Below, one piece after another: positions 15,803-25,179 of a DNA stretch of 64,000 nucleotides. The translations under genes and the position numbers were made by a program. A model generated the notes under the pieces. It made no database searches and had not been told where the DNA came from. It saw only the letters and a program-made list of their open reading frames with translations. Numbering within the stretch: position 1 is the first letter of the stretch; the number at the start of each line of letters is the position of its first letter. This DNA is from Pseudoneobacillus sp052180215 (lineage in GTDB: Bacteria; Bacillota; Bacilli; Bacillales; Cytobacillaceae), in NCBI RefSeq assembly GCF_052180215.1, contig NZ_CP197471.1, positions 1,522,001-1,586,000 on the forward strand, written 5' to 3'.

Positions 15803-17395
15803 ATGAACGAATCGTTTCAGAGAAATTTCACAAAAATAAAAGAATATTGGAACAATCGAACCAAAAAGCAAAAGCTTACTTATGTAGGCTCTTTCTTATT
15901 TTTTGTTTTGGCTCTGTCATTAATTGTTTACTTTACTTCTAGAACAACAATGGTCCCGCTTTACAGTAATTTATCACCGTCGGAAACAGGTGGAATAAAG
16001 GAAAATCTAGATGGGAGAGGAATTGCTTCTGAAATTAGTGATGGAGGAACAACTATTAAGGTACCAGAGGAGGTTGTGGATACTTTAAAGGTAGAGCTGG
16101 CAGCTCAAGGTATACCTAAATCTGGTAGTATTGATTATTCCTTCTTTAGTCAAAATGCTGGTATTGGAACTACAGACAATGAGTTTAAAGTCATGAAATT
16201 GGATGCTATGCAAACAGAAATAGCAAATCTAATAAAGGGCATAGATGGAATAAGTGATGCGAAGGTAATGATCACACTCCCTGAAAAAGGAATTTTTGTG
16301 AGTGATCAAACTGAAGCAGCCTCAGCTTCTATTGTTTTAAACACAAAACCAGGATATCAATTTGAGGATTCTCAAATTAAAGCTCTTTATCATTTAGTAT
16401 CAAAAAGCGTTCCTAATCTTCCTACAGATAATATCGTCATCATGAATCAATATTTTGAGTATTTTTCTCTAAATGATGAAAAAAATTCCAACGGCACTAC
16501 ATTTGCTTCTCAAAATGAGATTAAGAAAGAGATTGAGAGAGATGTACAACGCCAAGTTCAGAATATGCTTGGAACATTAATGGGACAAGATAAGGTCGTT
16601 GTTTCAGTTTCTGCAGATGTCGATTTCACTCAGGAAAATCGAGAAGAAAATCTTGTTGCCCCTGTGGATGCTGAAAATATGAAAGGCATTGCGGTAAGTG
16701 CTCAAAAGCTTACGGAGACATTTACTGGTAATGGAGCTCAAGCAGGCGGTATTCCACAAGGTGAGCAGTCAACCGATACCGCTCCTTCATATGTGGAAGG
16801 AACAAACTCAAACGGTGATTACGAGAAAATAGAAGAAACGATAAATAATGAAGTAAACCGAATTCGAAAAGAAATTGTAGAAAGTCCGTATAAAGTAAGA
16901 GATTTAGGGATTCAGGTAATGGTTGAACCACCAAACCCTAATGATGTAAATTCACTACCACAAGAGCGTGTAGATGATATCACGAAAATATTAGGTACGA
17001 TTGTACGAACTACCATTGATAAAGATGCACTAGGTACTGAATTAACTGATGAAGCTCTTAAAGATAAAATTGTGGTCTCTGTTCAACCGTTTAATGGAAA
17101 AATTAAATTTAACGAATCAACAAAGCAAGCCCTGCCTTGGTGGATCTATGCAGTAGGTGCCGTACTATTAGCTATTATTCTTTTATTAATCTTCTTAAAT
17201 ATTAGATCGAAGAAGCGACGTGAAGTGGAAGAACAAGCAGCAGCACTTAAAGAAATCGAACCAATTTTTATTCCTGATGTGAATGAAGAAACGGAAACAG
17301 AAAGTAGTTTACGAAGAAAACAACTTGAGAAGATGGCGAAAGAAAAGCCGGAAGACTTTGCTAAACTTTTACGAACGTGGATTGCTGATGAATAG
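15803..17395 (+). CDS. fliF: Flagellar MS-ring protein FliF
   Basis: FliF forms the membrane MS ring that houses the export gate and carries FliG. The protein has 530 residues from ATG 15803. Two membrane segments flank a large extracytoplasmic part: near residues 24-44 (LTYVGSFLFFVLALSLIVYF) and near 452-472 (WWIYAVGAVLLAIILLLIF). The C-terminal cytoplasmic tail ends EDFAKLLRTWIADE, the FliG-binding end. Upstream in-frame codons from TTG 15743 lack an SD and fall in the preceding inverted repeat. fliG follows at once. Confidence 0.96.
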   Translation: MNESFQRNFTKIKEYWNNRTKKQKLTYVGSFLFFVLALSLIVYFTSRTTMVPLYSNLSPSETGGIKENLDGRGIASEISDGGTTIKVPEEVVDTLKVELAAQGIPKSGSIDYSFFSQNAGIGTTDNEFKVMKLDAMQTEIANLIKGIDGISDAKVMITLPEKGIFVSDQTEAASASIVLNTKPGYQFEDSQIKALYHLVSKSVPNLPTDNIVIMNQYFEYFSLNDEKNSNGTTFASQNEIKKEIERDVQRQVQNMLGTLMGQDKVVVSVSADVDFTQENREENLVAPVDAENMKGIAVSAQKLTETFTGNGAQAGGIPQGEQSTDTAPSYVEGTNSNGDYEKIEETINNEVNRIRKEIVESPYKVRDLGIQVMVEPPNPNDVNSLPQERVDDITKILGTIVRTTIDKDALGTELTDEALKDKIVVSVQPFNGKIKFNESTKQALPWWIYAVGAVLLAIILLLIFLNIRSKKRREVEEQAAALKEIEPIFIPDVNEETETESSLRRKQLEKMAKEKPEDFAKLLRTWIADE

Positions 17396-17416
17396 AAATG
17401 AGGAGATGTGACAAAA

Positions 17417-18433
17417 ATGGCGAAAAAAGATCAAAGAGAATTAACAGGCAAACAAAAAGCGGCCATACTCCTTATCTCGCTTGGTCCCGATGTATCTGCA
17501 TCAGTATATAAACATTTAAATGAGGAAGAAATTGAAAAGTTAACCTTAGAAATTTCAGGAGTTCGAAAAGTAGATTCGCAGGCGAAAGAAGAAATCGTTG
17601 AAGAATTCCATAGCATTGCATTAGCTCAAGATTATATTACACAGGGTGGAATTGGTTATGCAAAAACCGTATTAGAAAAGGCATTAGGAGCTGAGCAGGC
17701 TGCTATAATCATCAACCGTTTAACCTCTTCCTTACAGGTAAGGCCATTCGAATTTGCTAGAAAAGCGGATGCTGCTCAAATTCTTAATTTTATCCAAAAT
17801 GAGCATCCCCAAACCATTGCACTTATCCTTTCCTATTTAGATTCTGCCAAAGCTGGGCAGATTCTGTCGGAATTACCACAGGAAATGCAAGCTGATATTG
17901 CTAGAAGGATTGCGGTGATGGATAGTACTTCTCCAGAAATAATAAATGAAGTAGAACAAATTTTAGAAAAGAAATTATCTTCTACTGTAAGCCAAGATTA
18001 TACACAAACAGGGGGAATTGAGGCTGTTGTTGATGTTCTGAACGGTGTAGATCGTGCAACCGAGAGAACCATTCTTGATGCCTTAGAAATACAAGACCCC
18101 GAACTGGCTGAGGAAATTAAGAAAAGAATGTTTGTCTTTGAAGATATCGTCACTCTTGATAATAGAGCCATTCAACGAGTTATTCGTGATTGTGAAAATG
18201 AAGATTTAATGTTAGCTCTTAAGGTTTCTTCTGAAGAAGTAAAAGATATTGTATATAAAAATATGTCTAAACGAATGGTTGAATCGTTTAAAGAAGAAAT
18301 GGAATTCATGGGGCCAGTTCGTTTAAGAGATGTAGAAGAAGCCCAGTCACGTATTGTTGCTATAATCCGTCGACTTGAAGAAGCTGGTGAGATTGTCATA
18401 GCTCGCGGTGGAGGGGATGATATTATTGTCTAG
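17417..18433 (+). CDS. fliG: Flagellar motor switch protein FliG
   Basis: FliG is the C-ring component that contacts the stator and sets rotation direction. From ATG 17417 it has 338 residues, the B. subtilis length. N-terminal LTGKQKAAILLISLG, middle-domain EHPQTIALILSYLDSAKAGQIL and C-terminal RMFVFEDIVTLDNRAIQRVI are all standard. GTG 17408 is an alternative start only two bases from the SD (AGGAG, 17401-17405), so ATG is preferred. The C-terminus overlaps the beginning of fliH. Confidence 0.96.
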   Translation: MAKKDQRELTGKQKAAILLISLGPDVSASVYKHLNEEEIEKLTLEISGVRKVDSQAKEEIVEEFHSIALAQDYITQGGIGYAKTVLEKALGAEQAAIIINRLTSSLQVRPFEFARKADAAQILNFIQNEHPQTIALILSYLDSAKAGQILSELPQEMQADIARRIAVMDSTSPEIINEVEQILEKKLSSTVSQDYTQTGGIEAVVDVLNGVDRATERTILDALEIQDPELAEEIKKRMFVFEDIVTLDNRAIQRVIRDCENEDLMLALKVSSEEVKDIVYKNMSKRMVESFKEEMEFMGPVRLRDVEEAQSRIVAIIRRLEEAGEIVIARGGGDDIIV

Positions 18434-19184
18434 GTTGATTAAATCTGGGTGGGCTAACCCCAATCCACTAGAACAAAAAGTCATTTCAATTAGGACGATT
18501 GTACAGCCTGAAGATGAAACTCAATTTAACATTGATCACGTATTTGAAAAGTCTAAAGACGAGATTATTTTAGATGCTCAGAATGAGGCAAATAGCATTT
18601 TAAAAAATGCTAATGAAGAAGCTGAAAAAATCATTCAGCAGATAAACATGGAAAAAAAACAGTGGGAGCATGAAAAACAGCAACTTGCTGTTACTGCTCA
18701 AGAAGAAGGGTTTAATCAAGGTATTTTGCAAGGGCGTGACCAAGGGTATATCGAATTTCAAGAATTAATACAAACTGCTCAAGAAGTTGTGGTTGCGTCG
18801 AAAAATGAATACCAGAAATTAATCGATTCTGCAGATCAAACCATATTAAATATTGCTTTATCTGTAGCTGAAAAAATTCTAAATCAAAAGCTAGAAAATC
18901 ACGAGCAATTTTTTCCAATTGTAAAGGGAGCTCTAAAAGAAGCCAAAGAGTATCGGGAGGTTCAACTTCATATTCATCCTTCTCAATATGGATTCCTTTT
19001 ATCCCAAAAGGACGAATTAATGTCTCTTTTTCCTAGGGAAACGGATTTTTACCTTTATCCTGACTACTCTTTAGATGAGTGGAGTTGTATCATAGAGTCT
19101 TCTAATGGAAGAATAGATGCAAGTATTGATAGTCAATTAAAGGAAATGAAGAAGAAGCTATTAGAACTAGTGGAGAGTGAATAG
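18417..19184 (+). CDS. fliH: Flagellar assembly protein FliH
   Basis: FliH binds the FliI ATPase and links it to the export gate and C ring. The protein has about 255 residues with a long helical, Gln/Glu-rich centre (residues 45-105) and a C-terminal domain with the pattern LNIALSVAEKILNQKLENH. The start is uncertain: ATG 18417 (2 bases after GGAGG) gives MILLSRLIKSGW; TTG 18426 (11 bases after) gives MSRLIKSGW. Both begin inside the end of fliG. fliI starts 2 bases after the stop. Confidence 0.9.
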   Translation: MILLSRLIKSGWANPNPLEQKVISIRTIVQPEDETQFNIDHVFEKSKDEIILDAQNEANSILKNANEEAEKIIQQINMEKKQWEHEKQQLAVTAQEEGFNQGILQGRDQGYIEFQELIQTAQEVVVASKNEYQKLIDSADQTILNIALSVAEKILNQKLENHEQFFPIVKGALKEAKEYREVQLHIHPSQYGFLLSQKDELMSLFPRETDFYLYPDYSLDEWSCIIESSNGRIDASIDSQLKEMKKKLLELVESE

Positions 19185-19186
19185 AA

Positions 19187-20503
19187 ATGCATTGGAACGA
19201 AGTCATTAGCCAAATTAATCAAATGAACACGTTTAAAAGGTATGGAAGAGTAAAACGTGTGGTTGGACTAATGATTGAGTCACAAGGACCCGAAAGTTCA
19301 ATAGGTGATGTGTGTATTATTCATATAGGTTCCAAAAAAAAGAGAATGATTCAAGCAGAAGTAGTTGGGTTTAAAGATGAAAATATTTTACTGATGCCAT
19401 ATACCACAATAAATGATATTTCTTCTGGGTGTTTAGTAGAAGCAACCTCCAAACCTCTAGAAATTAAAGTAGGAGTTGGACTAGTTGGAAATGTAGTCGA
19501 TTCAATGGGATATCCATTAGATGGATCCTTATTACCAAAAGGGCTAACACCAGTATTAACGGAACAAGAACCTCCGAATCCAATGAAAAGGCCACCCATT
19601 GAGCATACAATCGAGGTTGGGGTAAGAATGATTGATGGCCTATTAACGGTTGGAAGAGGTCAGCGTGTTGGTATTTTTGCTGGTAGTGGTGTTGGTAAAA
19701 GTACATTACTTGGTATGATAGCCAGAAATACGAAGGCCGATTTAAATGTCATTGCTCTTATTGGAGAGCGTGGCCGTGAAGTAAGAGAATTTATTGAACG
19801 AGATTTAGGCGAAGAAGGCTTAAAGCGGTCTATAGTAGTTGTTGCTACCTCAGACCAACCTGCATTAATGAGAATAAAGGGAGCCTACACGGCCACAGCC
19901 ATTGCTGAATACTTTCGTGATAAAGGCCTAAACGTCATGTTAATGATGGATTCGGTCACGCGTGTGGCGATGGCACAAAGAGAAGTTGGCCTAGCTACAG
20001 GAGAGCCTCCAACAACAAAAGGTTATACACCATCGGTTTTTGCTATTCTTCCAAAATTGTTAGAGAGAACTGGAACAAATGAATTTGGATCCATTACCGC
20101 TTTTTATACAGTATTGGTAGATGGAGACGATATGAATGAACCCATCGCTGATACGGTGCGCGGAATTCTAGACGGACATTTCGTACTAGATAGAGAGCTT
20201 GCCAATAAAGGGCAATACCCTGCTTTAAATATTTTAAAAAGTATAAGCCGCATTATGAATAATATTGCTCCTACTGAGCATATCGCAGCCGCTGAAAAAT
20301 TAAGAGATTTGTTGAGCACGTATATAAACTCAGAAGACCTAATCAACATTGGTGCTTATAAAAAAGGATCTTCACGTGAAATAGATGAAGCCATTAGGTT
20401 ATATCCAAAAATTCTTTCATTTTTAAAACAAGGTACACATGAAAAGGTTTCAATGGAAGAATGCTTGCAAGATCTATATCAATTAATCTTAAAAGGGGAA
20501 TAA
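19187..20503 (+). CDS. fliI: Flagellum-specific export ATPase FliI
   Basis: FliI is the F1-beta-like ATPase of the flagellar type III secretion system. It is 438 residues long. Walker A is AGSGVGKS at residues 165-172, Walker B is in LMMDSVTR near 250-258, and the conserved ALIGERGREVREFIE segment lies between. A type III ATPase N-terminal beta-barrel domain precedes the catalytic core. SD GGAGAGTGA supports ATG 19187. It lies between its partners fliH and fliJ. Confidence 0.97.
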   Translation: MHWNEVISQINQMNTFKRYGRVKRVVGLMIESQGPESSIGDVCIIHIGSKKKRMIQAEVVGFKDENILLMPYTTINDISSGCLVEATSKPLEIKVGVGLVGNVVDSMGYPLDGSLLPKGLTPVLTEQEPPNPMKRPPIEHTIEVGVRMIDGLLTVGRGQRVGIFAGSGVGKSTLLGMIARNTKADLNVIALIGERGREVREFIERDLGEEGLKRSIVVVATSDQPALMRIKGAYTATAIAEYFRDKGLNVMLMMDSVTRVAMAQREVGLATGEPPTTKGYTPSVFAILPKLLERTGTNEFGSITAFYTVLVDGDDMNEPIADTVRGILDGHFVLDRELANKGQYPALNILKSISRIMNNIAPTEHIAAAEKLRDLLSTYINSEDLINIGAYKKGSSREIDEAIRLYPKILSFLKQGTHEKVSMEECLQDLYQLILKGE

Positions 20504-20506
20504 CCC

Positions 20507-20950
20507 ATGAGCTATCGATTCAGGTTTGATAATATCCTTCACATAAAAGAAAGGGAAAAGGACGATGCCCTTTCCATCTTTAACGAGTCAGTAAAAAAAT
20601 TCGAAGATGCAGCTGAGAAATTATATGAACTACTTAAGAAAAAAGAGGATTTAGAAAGCTATCAATCTGAAAAATTAAGGACAGGACTTCCGGTCCAAGA
20701 GATTAAACATCACCAACAGTTTATTATTAACATGGAAAAGACGATCGAACATTATCAAAAAATGGTGATGAATGCTAGAAACAGAATGAATTTTCTCCAA
20801 GAAAAACTCCAAGAAAAAAATATCGAAGTAAAGAAGTATACCAAAATGAAAGAAAAGGATTTTCATAAGTTCTTAAATGAGATGAAGTATCTAGAAGGTA
20901 AACAGATGGATGATATTTCAATACAACAATTTATGTATCGTGAAAATTAG
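20507..20950 (+). CDS. fliJ: Flagellar export chaperone FliJ
   Basis: FliJ is the coiled-coil stalk protein that works with FliI and FlhA in export. The 147-residue protein is almost entirely charged helix with heptad-like spacing, starting MSYRFRFDNILHIKEREKDD, a typical FliJ beginning. The position directly after fliI with SD AAGGGGAA supports the call more than sequence identity, which is low in this family. The stop is followed by the SD of ylxF. Confidence 0.92.
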   Translation: MSYRFRFDNILHIKEREKDDALSIFNESVKKFEDAAEKLYELLKKKEDLESYQSEKLRTGLPVQEIKHHQQFIINMEKTIEHYQKMVMNARNRMNFLQEKLQEKNIEVKKYTKMKEKDFHKFLNEMKYLEGKQMDDISIQQFMYREN

Positions 20951-20959
20951 GTGATTATA

Positions 20960-21556
20960 TTGGATAAATCTCTAGAGCAAAATGAAAATAAGTATAATCG
21001 ATTTCAATGGTTTTTAATTGTCGTACTGATCCCATTGCTGTTTGCCATTACGGTAACGATTATTGTTATGACTGTTGCTGGTAAGAACGTTTTTGAAACG
21101 GTTAAAGACGTTGGTCAGAAAGTGCCTTTTGTTTCTAAATATATTTCTGGTGAAAACGCTAAGTCTATTGAAAAGTTAGAATCTAATATTGTTTCATTAG
21201 AGGCTTCCATACAAGATGGTAAAGCGAAAATAGATAAGTTGGAGTCTCAGTTAGAAAGTAAAGACCAAGAAATCGATAGATCCAAGTTAGAAAAAGAACA
21301 ATTACAGGCTCAGATAGATGAATTAATGGCGATTCAAGAAGAGAATAAACGAGCATTTAAAGAAATTGTCCAAACGTATGAAACCATTTCTCCTAAGAAA
21401 GCAGCACCAATCCTTGTAAGTATGACTGAGGAAGAAGCGCTAAAAATTTTAACGAATGTGAAAGCAGATACATTAGCAAAAATTATGGAAAATATGTCAG
21501 CAGAAGATGCCGCTAAGTATACCGAGCTTTTGACGACGGAAAGCAGCAAAGAATAA
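20960..21556 (+). CDS. ylxF: YlxF/MotE-family membrane protein
   Basis: The protein has about 199 residues with one membrane segment near residues 16-38 (FLIVVLIPLLFAITVTIIVM), a coiled coil at about 70-125, and a C-terminal segment KKAAPILVSMTEEEALKILT that resembles the MgtE N-terminal/MotE helical repeat. The position between fliJ and fliK is that of B. subtilis ylxF. AGGTGAT at 20949-20955 favours TTG 20960; GTG 20951 lies inside this SD. A role at the motor or in export is suggested by location only. Confidence 0.88.
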   Translation: MDKSLEQNENKYNRFQWFLIVVLIPLLFAITVTIIVMTVAGKNVFETVKDVGQKVPFVSKYISGENAKSIEKLESNIVSLEASIQDGKAKIDKLESQLESKDQEIDRSKLEKEQLQAQIDELMAIQEENKRAFKEIVQTYETISPKKAAPILVSMTEEEALKILTNVKADTLAKIMENMSAEDAAKYTELLTTESSKE

Positions 21557-21587
21557 TGATTTGGTTTAATTGAAGGGAGGTGAAAGT

Positions 21588-22811
21588 ATGGGGAATATCG
21601 GAAGTGTAGCATTAGTTCCTAATGCTGAGATGAAAGTCGGAAATAAAAACCCTGATTCAAAATCATACACTGGGTTTGGGGCAGTTTTAACTACCATCTT
21701 GAACTCTAATCCATCTAAATCCATCGAAAACAAACTGGTAAAAGGTGATTTATTATCGCAACAGGAACTTATGGATTTAACTTCATTTTTAGGCAATCAG
21801 GATATTTTTAACTTAGAAAATGGATCTGATGTATTAGATAAGCTTCTGTCAAATACCAATATAAATCCAGAGCAAATAGCCAAAGAAATGTTAGGTATAT
21901 CAGAGCAGGAACTTACTTCTATCACCGAAAAATTAAGTCGCATTCTTAAGGAAAACGATACCCTTTCTAAAGACGATACTACATTATTCGAGAATATGGA
22001 TGATCTTGTAGCGCTTTTGACAGCTATGCAAAGCTTACCTATTCAGGAGTTTAAAAAAATAGTAGATCAAGATTTTGCTAAATTGATGAAATTTACAAAA
22101 CTAGTAGATTTACTCTCGAAAAATCAAGATACAACATGGCAATCGAATAGTAGTATTTCGAAGTTAATCGAATCATTGACTGAAAAGTTGGAGCAGGTAA
22201 TAAAAAACTCTTCTTCAAACTTTAAATCAGATTATCTTCAAAAAACATTTACCCTATTAAGCGGAGATTTAAACAAAAATATTTCTACTTCAGTAAAGCA
22301 AGTGGAAGGATTAGAATCGGGTAATCATTTTTTACAACATATGTCAAAATCTGAACAACTAACCTTAATGCTTGGGGATGTAAAACGACCTGTTTCTGCG
22401 GAACAACTTATCCAGCAATTTGAAAATCTTCTAGCAAAGAGTCAGTTTTCAAAAACGGAAGGCATGCAGAGGCTATTCATAAAATTAGCTCCAGAGCATC
22501 TTGGATCCTTACGTATAGAATTAATTCAAAAAGATCAGATGCTAGTAGCGAAAATTTTGACAACAACTGGTGCAGCAAAGGATTCTTTAGAGTCTCATCT
22601 TAATGGACTTAAGCAAGCACTAGCTAATCAAAATATCCAAGTTGAAAGAATTGAAATCTCCGAACAAATGAGTTCCCAAGAACGTTCCTTTCAGCGGGAT
22701 CCCGAACAACATAGAAGAGAACAAGAGGAGCAAAAAAAGCAACAAGAGAAATCAGATTCTAATGGTGAATTTACCCAATCTTTTTTAGAGGCACTAGAAT
22801 TAGAGGCTTAG
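21588..22811 (+). CDS. fliK: Flagellar hook-length control protein FliK
   Basis: FliK measures hook length and triggers the FlhB specificity switch. It is 407 residues from ATG 21588, set by GGGAGGTG. The N-terminal two thirds are poorly conserved. The C-terminal domain (about residues 295-365) carries RLFIKLAPEHLGSLRIELIQ and later LKQALANQNIQVERIEIS, which is the FliK signature, followed by a Gln/Glu-rich tail. It precedes flgD and flgE, the hook cap and hook genes. Confidence 0.95.
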   Translation: MGNIGSVALVPNAEMKVGNKNPDSKSYTGFGAVLTTILNSNPSKSIENKLVKGDLLSQQELMDLTSFLGNQDIFNLENGSDVLDKLLSNTNINPEQIAKEMLGISEQELTSITEKLSRILKENDTLSKDDTTLFENMDDLVALLTAMQSLPIQEFKKIVDQDFAKLMKFTKLVDLLSKNQDTTWQSNSSISKLIESLTEKLEQVIKNSSSNFKSDYLQKTFTLLSGDLNKNISTSVKQVEGLESGNHFLQHMSKSEQLTLMLGDVKRPVSAEQLIQQFENLLAKSQFSKTEGMQRLFIKLAPEHLGSLRIELIQKDQMLVAKILTTTGAAKDSLESHLNGLKQALANQNIQVERIEISEQMSSQERSFQRDPEQHRREQEEQKKQQEKSDSNGEFTQSFLEALELEA

Positions 22812-22821
22812 GTGATGAAAA

Positions 22822-23463
22822 ATGGCAAATACAATTAATTCATCGTTATTATTATCGAGTTATCAGGCTCAAACAAGAAAAACAGGGTCTGATGTATTAG
22901 GAAAAGATGATTTTTTAAAGATTTTAATGACCCAATTACAGAATCAAGACCCCTTGAATCCAATGCAGGATAAGGATTTTGTTGCTCAAATGGCTACTTT
23001 CTCAAGTCTTGAACAAATGACCAATATGGGAAAATCAATCGAACAGTTTGTAGAGCTGCAAAAACAAAATAGCATGGTTACTTACAACCAATTTGTTGGG
23101 AAAGAAGTAACATGGCATAAATTATCTGAAGCTTCCGATGATTCATCTGCACCAGCTATTGAGCAAGGTAAAGGACGCGTTTCATCCATCCAGTTTAAAG
23201 AAAATCAAGTGTATTTTATTTTGGAAGATGGAACAAAGCTTGAACCAGCAAATATTTCACAAGTTAGTGAAATGCCTTCAGAAAACCATATAATACAAGC
23301 ATCCATGATGATTGGTAAAAAAGTTACTTATAGCGATGCAAGTAATGAAAGTATGATGGCTACGGTTAAATCTGTATCATTTAAGGATGGAAAAACATTA
23401 TTTGAACTTGATGATGAAACCGGAACTAAAATTACTTCAGCACAAATCACGAAAATAGAATAG
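22822..23463 (+). CDS. flgD: Flagellar hook assembly (cap) protein FlgD
   Basis: FlgD caps the growing hook and promotes FlgE assembly. The N-terminal signature is clear: LGKDDFLKILMTQLQNQDPL and DKDFVAQMATFSSLEQMTNM. The 213-residue length exceeds the roughly 140 residues of the B. subtilis protein; two beta-rich repeats (GKEVTWHKLSEASDDS, GKKVTYSDASNESM) follow the N-terminal region and resemble each other. ATG 22822 follows AGGTGATG. Confidence 0.95.
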   Translation: MANTINSSLLLSSYQAQTRKTGSDVLGKDDFLKILMTQLQNQDPLNPMQDKDFVAQMATFSSLEQMTNMGKSIEQFVELQKQNSMVTYNQFVGKEVTWHKLSEASDDSSAPAIEQGKGRVSSIQFKENQVYFILEDGTKLEPANISQVSEMPSENHIIQASMMIGKKVTYSDASNESMMATVKSVSFKDGKTLFELDDETGTKITSAQITKIE

Positions 23464-23481
23464 AGAAAAGGAAGTGGTTGG

Positions 23482-23868
23482 ATGGAAAAATCAATTTTTC
23501 GTCCGTTGCCAACTCAGCCCATCTCACAACAAGTTATCCAGAAAAAACAAATGCAACCAGCTGCAACCTCTTTTTCTCATCATTTGCAAAATGCTATTAC
23601 CGTTCAACCTAAATTGACTGTTAGTAAACATGCAAAAGAAAGGTTAATCCAAAGAGGAATTGATATTGATTCAAAACGGTGGGGGTTAATAGAAAATAAG
23701 GTAGCAGAGGCTAAAAAGATGGGTGTTAAAGATTCATTAGTTCTTTTAAAAGATGCTGCATTAATCGTGAGTGCCAAAAATAACACCGTTATCACGGCAA
23801 TGGCTCGTGATGAAGCAGCAACACAAATCTTCACTAATATAAACGGAACAATAATTATAGATTCTTAA
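23482..23868 (+). CDS. Conserved flagellar operon protein (TIGR02530 type)
   Basis: The 128-residue protein belongs to a family known mainly from its position between flgD and flgE in Bacilli and Clostridia. After a variable Gln-rich N-terminus, the conserved part begins VSKHAKERLIQRGIDIDS and runs through KMGVKDSLVLLKDAALIVSA and VITAMARDEAATQIFTNING. There are no membrane segments or signal peptide. Its conserved position suggests a role in hook assembly or export, but no mechanism can be read from the sequence. SD GAAGTGGTTGG lies close to ATG 23482. Confidence 0.87.
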   Translation: MEKSIFRPLPTQPISQQVIQKKQMQPAATSFSHHLQNAITVQPKLTVSKHAKERLIQRGIDIDSKRWGLIENKVAEAKKMGVKDSLVLLKDAALIVSAKNNTVITAMARDEAATQIFTNINGTIIIDS

Positions 23869-23939
23869 TGGCTGGACCAATTTTGGAGGCCAAGCTGTGG
23901 ATCGATTGAAGCAGCTATAATCTGAAGGGAGTTAATCAA

Positions 23940-25130
23940 ATGTTACGCTCAATGTTCTCAGGAATTAGTGGAATGAAAAATTTCCAAACAAAATTAGATG
24001 TAATTGGTAACAATATTGCCAATGTTAATACATACGGCTATAAAAAAGGCCGTGTAACTTTTAAAGATACAATGAGCCAAACAATAGCTGGTGCGAGTGC
24101 AGCACAAAATAATAGAGGCGGTAAGAACCCAATGCAAGTAGGACTTGGTTCTACCCTGGCATCGATTGATACTATTCATACACAATCAAGTTTACAGACC
24201 ACCGGTAGATCGTTAGACCTAGCAATTTCTGGTGATGGTTATTTTATAGTAAAACAAGGTGATGCTGAATCTTATACTCGTGCTGGAAACTTTTATTTAG
24301 ATGATAATGGAACACTTGTAAATGGTGATGGATTTAAGGTTCAAGCGTTTAAGGTAGACGCAACTGGAAATCCAACAAATGTATATGGGGATATTGCTGT
24401 AAACGTAAATGGTGTTTTACCTCCAACTACTACAAAGACAATTGATTTTACCGATAATTTATCAAAAGAAGCAGTGGATGGTTCTGAATATTCACAACAA
24501 ATTGAAGTAATTGATACAGCTGGTAATCCTCAAAAATTAGAAGTTACGTTTAAAAAGAACAATGCTACTACTTGGATAATGAGTTCACCTAATTTAAATA
24601 CACCAGTTACATTAACTTTTGATGCTTCAGGTAATCTTACAAATAATCCAAGTACAGTATCATGGGGATATACTCCTACTGGTGGAAATGCGCCATCAAT
24701 GACAATGAAATTGTCAGGCCTAAAACAACTATCAGGTCCAACTACTGCTCTTGTAACTCCTGATGGAAATACAGAAGGAACACTTGAAAGTTTTAATATT
24801 GGTTCTCTTGGAGAGGTTAATGGGGTGTATTCAAACGGTTTAGTAAAAACTCTAGGAGTTATTGCACTAGCAAAATTCAGTAACCCTTCAGGTTTAACTA
24901 AAGCAAGCTCTAATACTTTCCAACAATCTATTAACTCCGGTGCAGCAAATGTAGATGTACCCGGAGAAGGTCGCGGCTCAATTGCGGCAGGAACGTTAGA
25001 AATGTCCAATGTTGACCTTTCTGAAGAATTTACTGAAATGATTACAGCACAGCGTGGATTCCAAGCAAATACAAGAATCATCACAACTTCAGATGAAATC
25101 CTTCAAGAGCTAGTAAACTTAAAACGATAG
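23940..25130 (+). CDS. flgE: Flagellar hook protein FlgE
   Basis: FlgE is the hook subunit. It is 396 residues long, longer than the 264-residue B. subtilis protein, with the extra length in the central surface domains. The N-terminal signature GNNIANVNTYGYKKGRVTF and C-terminal EEFTEMITAQRGFQANTRII are diagnostic of the FlgE/F/G family; gene context makes it FlgE. SD AAGGGAG is 9 bases from ATG 23940. The 71-base gap before it holds nothing I recognise. Right after the stop is an AGGAGGA that appears to serve swrD across a hairpin. Confidence 0.95.
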   Translation: MLRSMFSGISGMKNFQTKLDVIGNNIANVNTYGYKKGRVTFKDTMSQTIAGASAAQNNRGGKNPMQVGLGSTLASIDTIHTQSSLQTTGRSLDLAISGDGYFIVKQGDAESYTRAGNFYLDDNGTLVNGDGFKVQAFKVDATGNPTNVYGDIAVNVNGVLPPTTTKTIDFTDNLSKEAVDGSEYSQQIEVIDTAGNPQKLEVTFKKNNATTWIMSSPNLNTPVTLTFDASGNLTNNPSTVSWGYTPTGGNAPSMTMKLSGLKQLSGPTTALVTPDGNTEGTLESFNIGSLGEVNGVYSNGLVKTLGVIALAKFSNPSGLTKASSNTFQQSINSGAANVDVPGEGRGSIAAGTLEMSNVDLSEEFTEMITAQRGFQANTRIITTSDEILQELVNLKR

Positions 25131-25141
25131 TTTAGGAGGAA

Positions 25142-25169
25142 GGGGATAGAAGCTAAAACTTCTATCCCC
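25142..25169 (+). promoter_or_regulatory. Perfect 11-bp hairpin between SD and start of swrD
   Basis: GGGGATAGAAG (25142-25152) pairs perfectly with CTTCTATCCCC (25159-25169) around the 6-base loop CTAAAA. It lies between AGGAGGA (25134-25140) and the GTG start of swrD (25180). No T-run follows. Without folding the SD is about 39 bases from the start codon; with the hairpin formed, only about 11 unpaired bases separate them. Confidence 0.75.
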
Positions 25170-25179
25170 AATAAATAAA

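Noticed and set aside
24530..25084. Minus-strand ORF of 184 codons opposite flgE
   Set aside because: It lies wholly inside flgE, has no recognisable motif and only reflects the codon pattern of the real gene.
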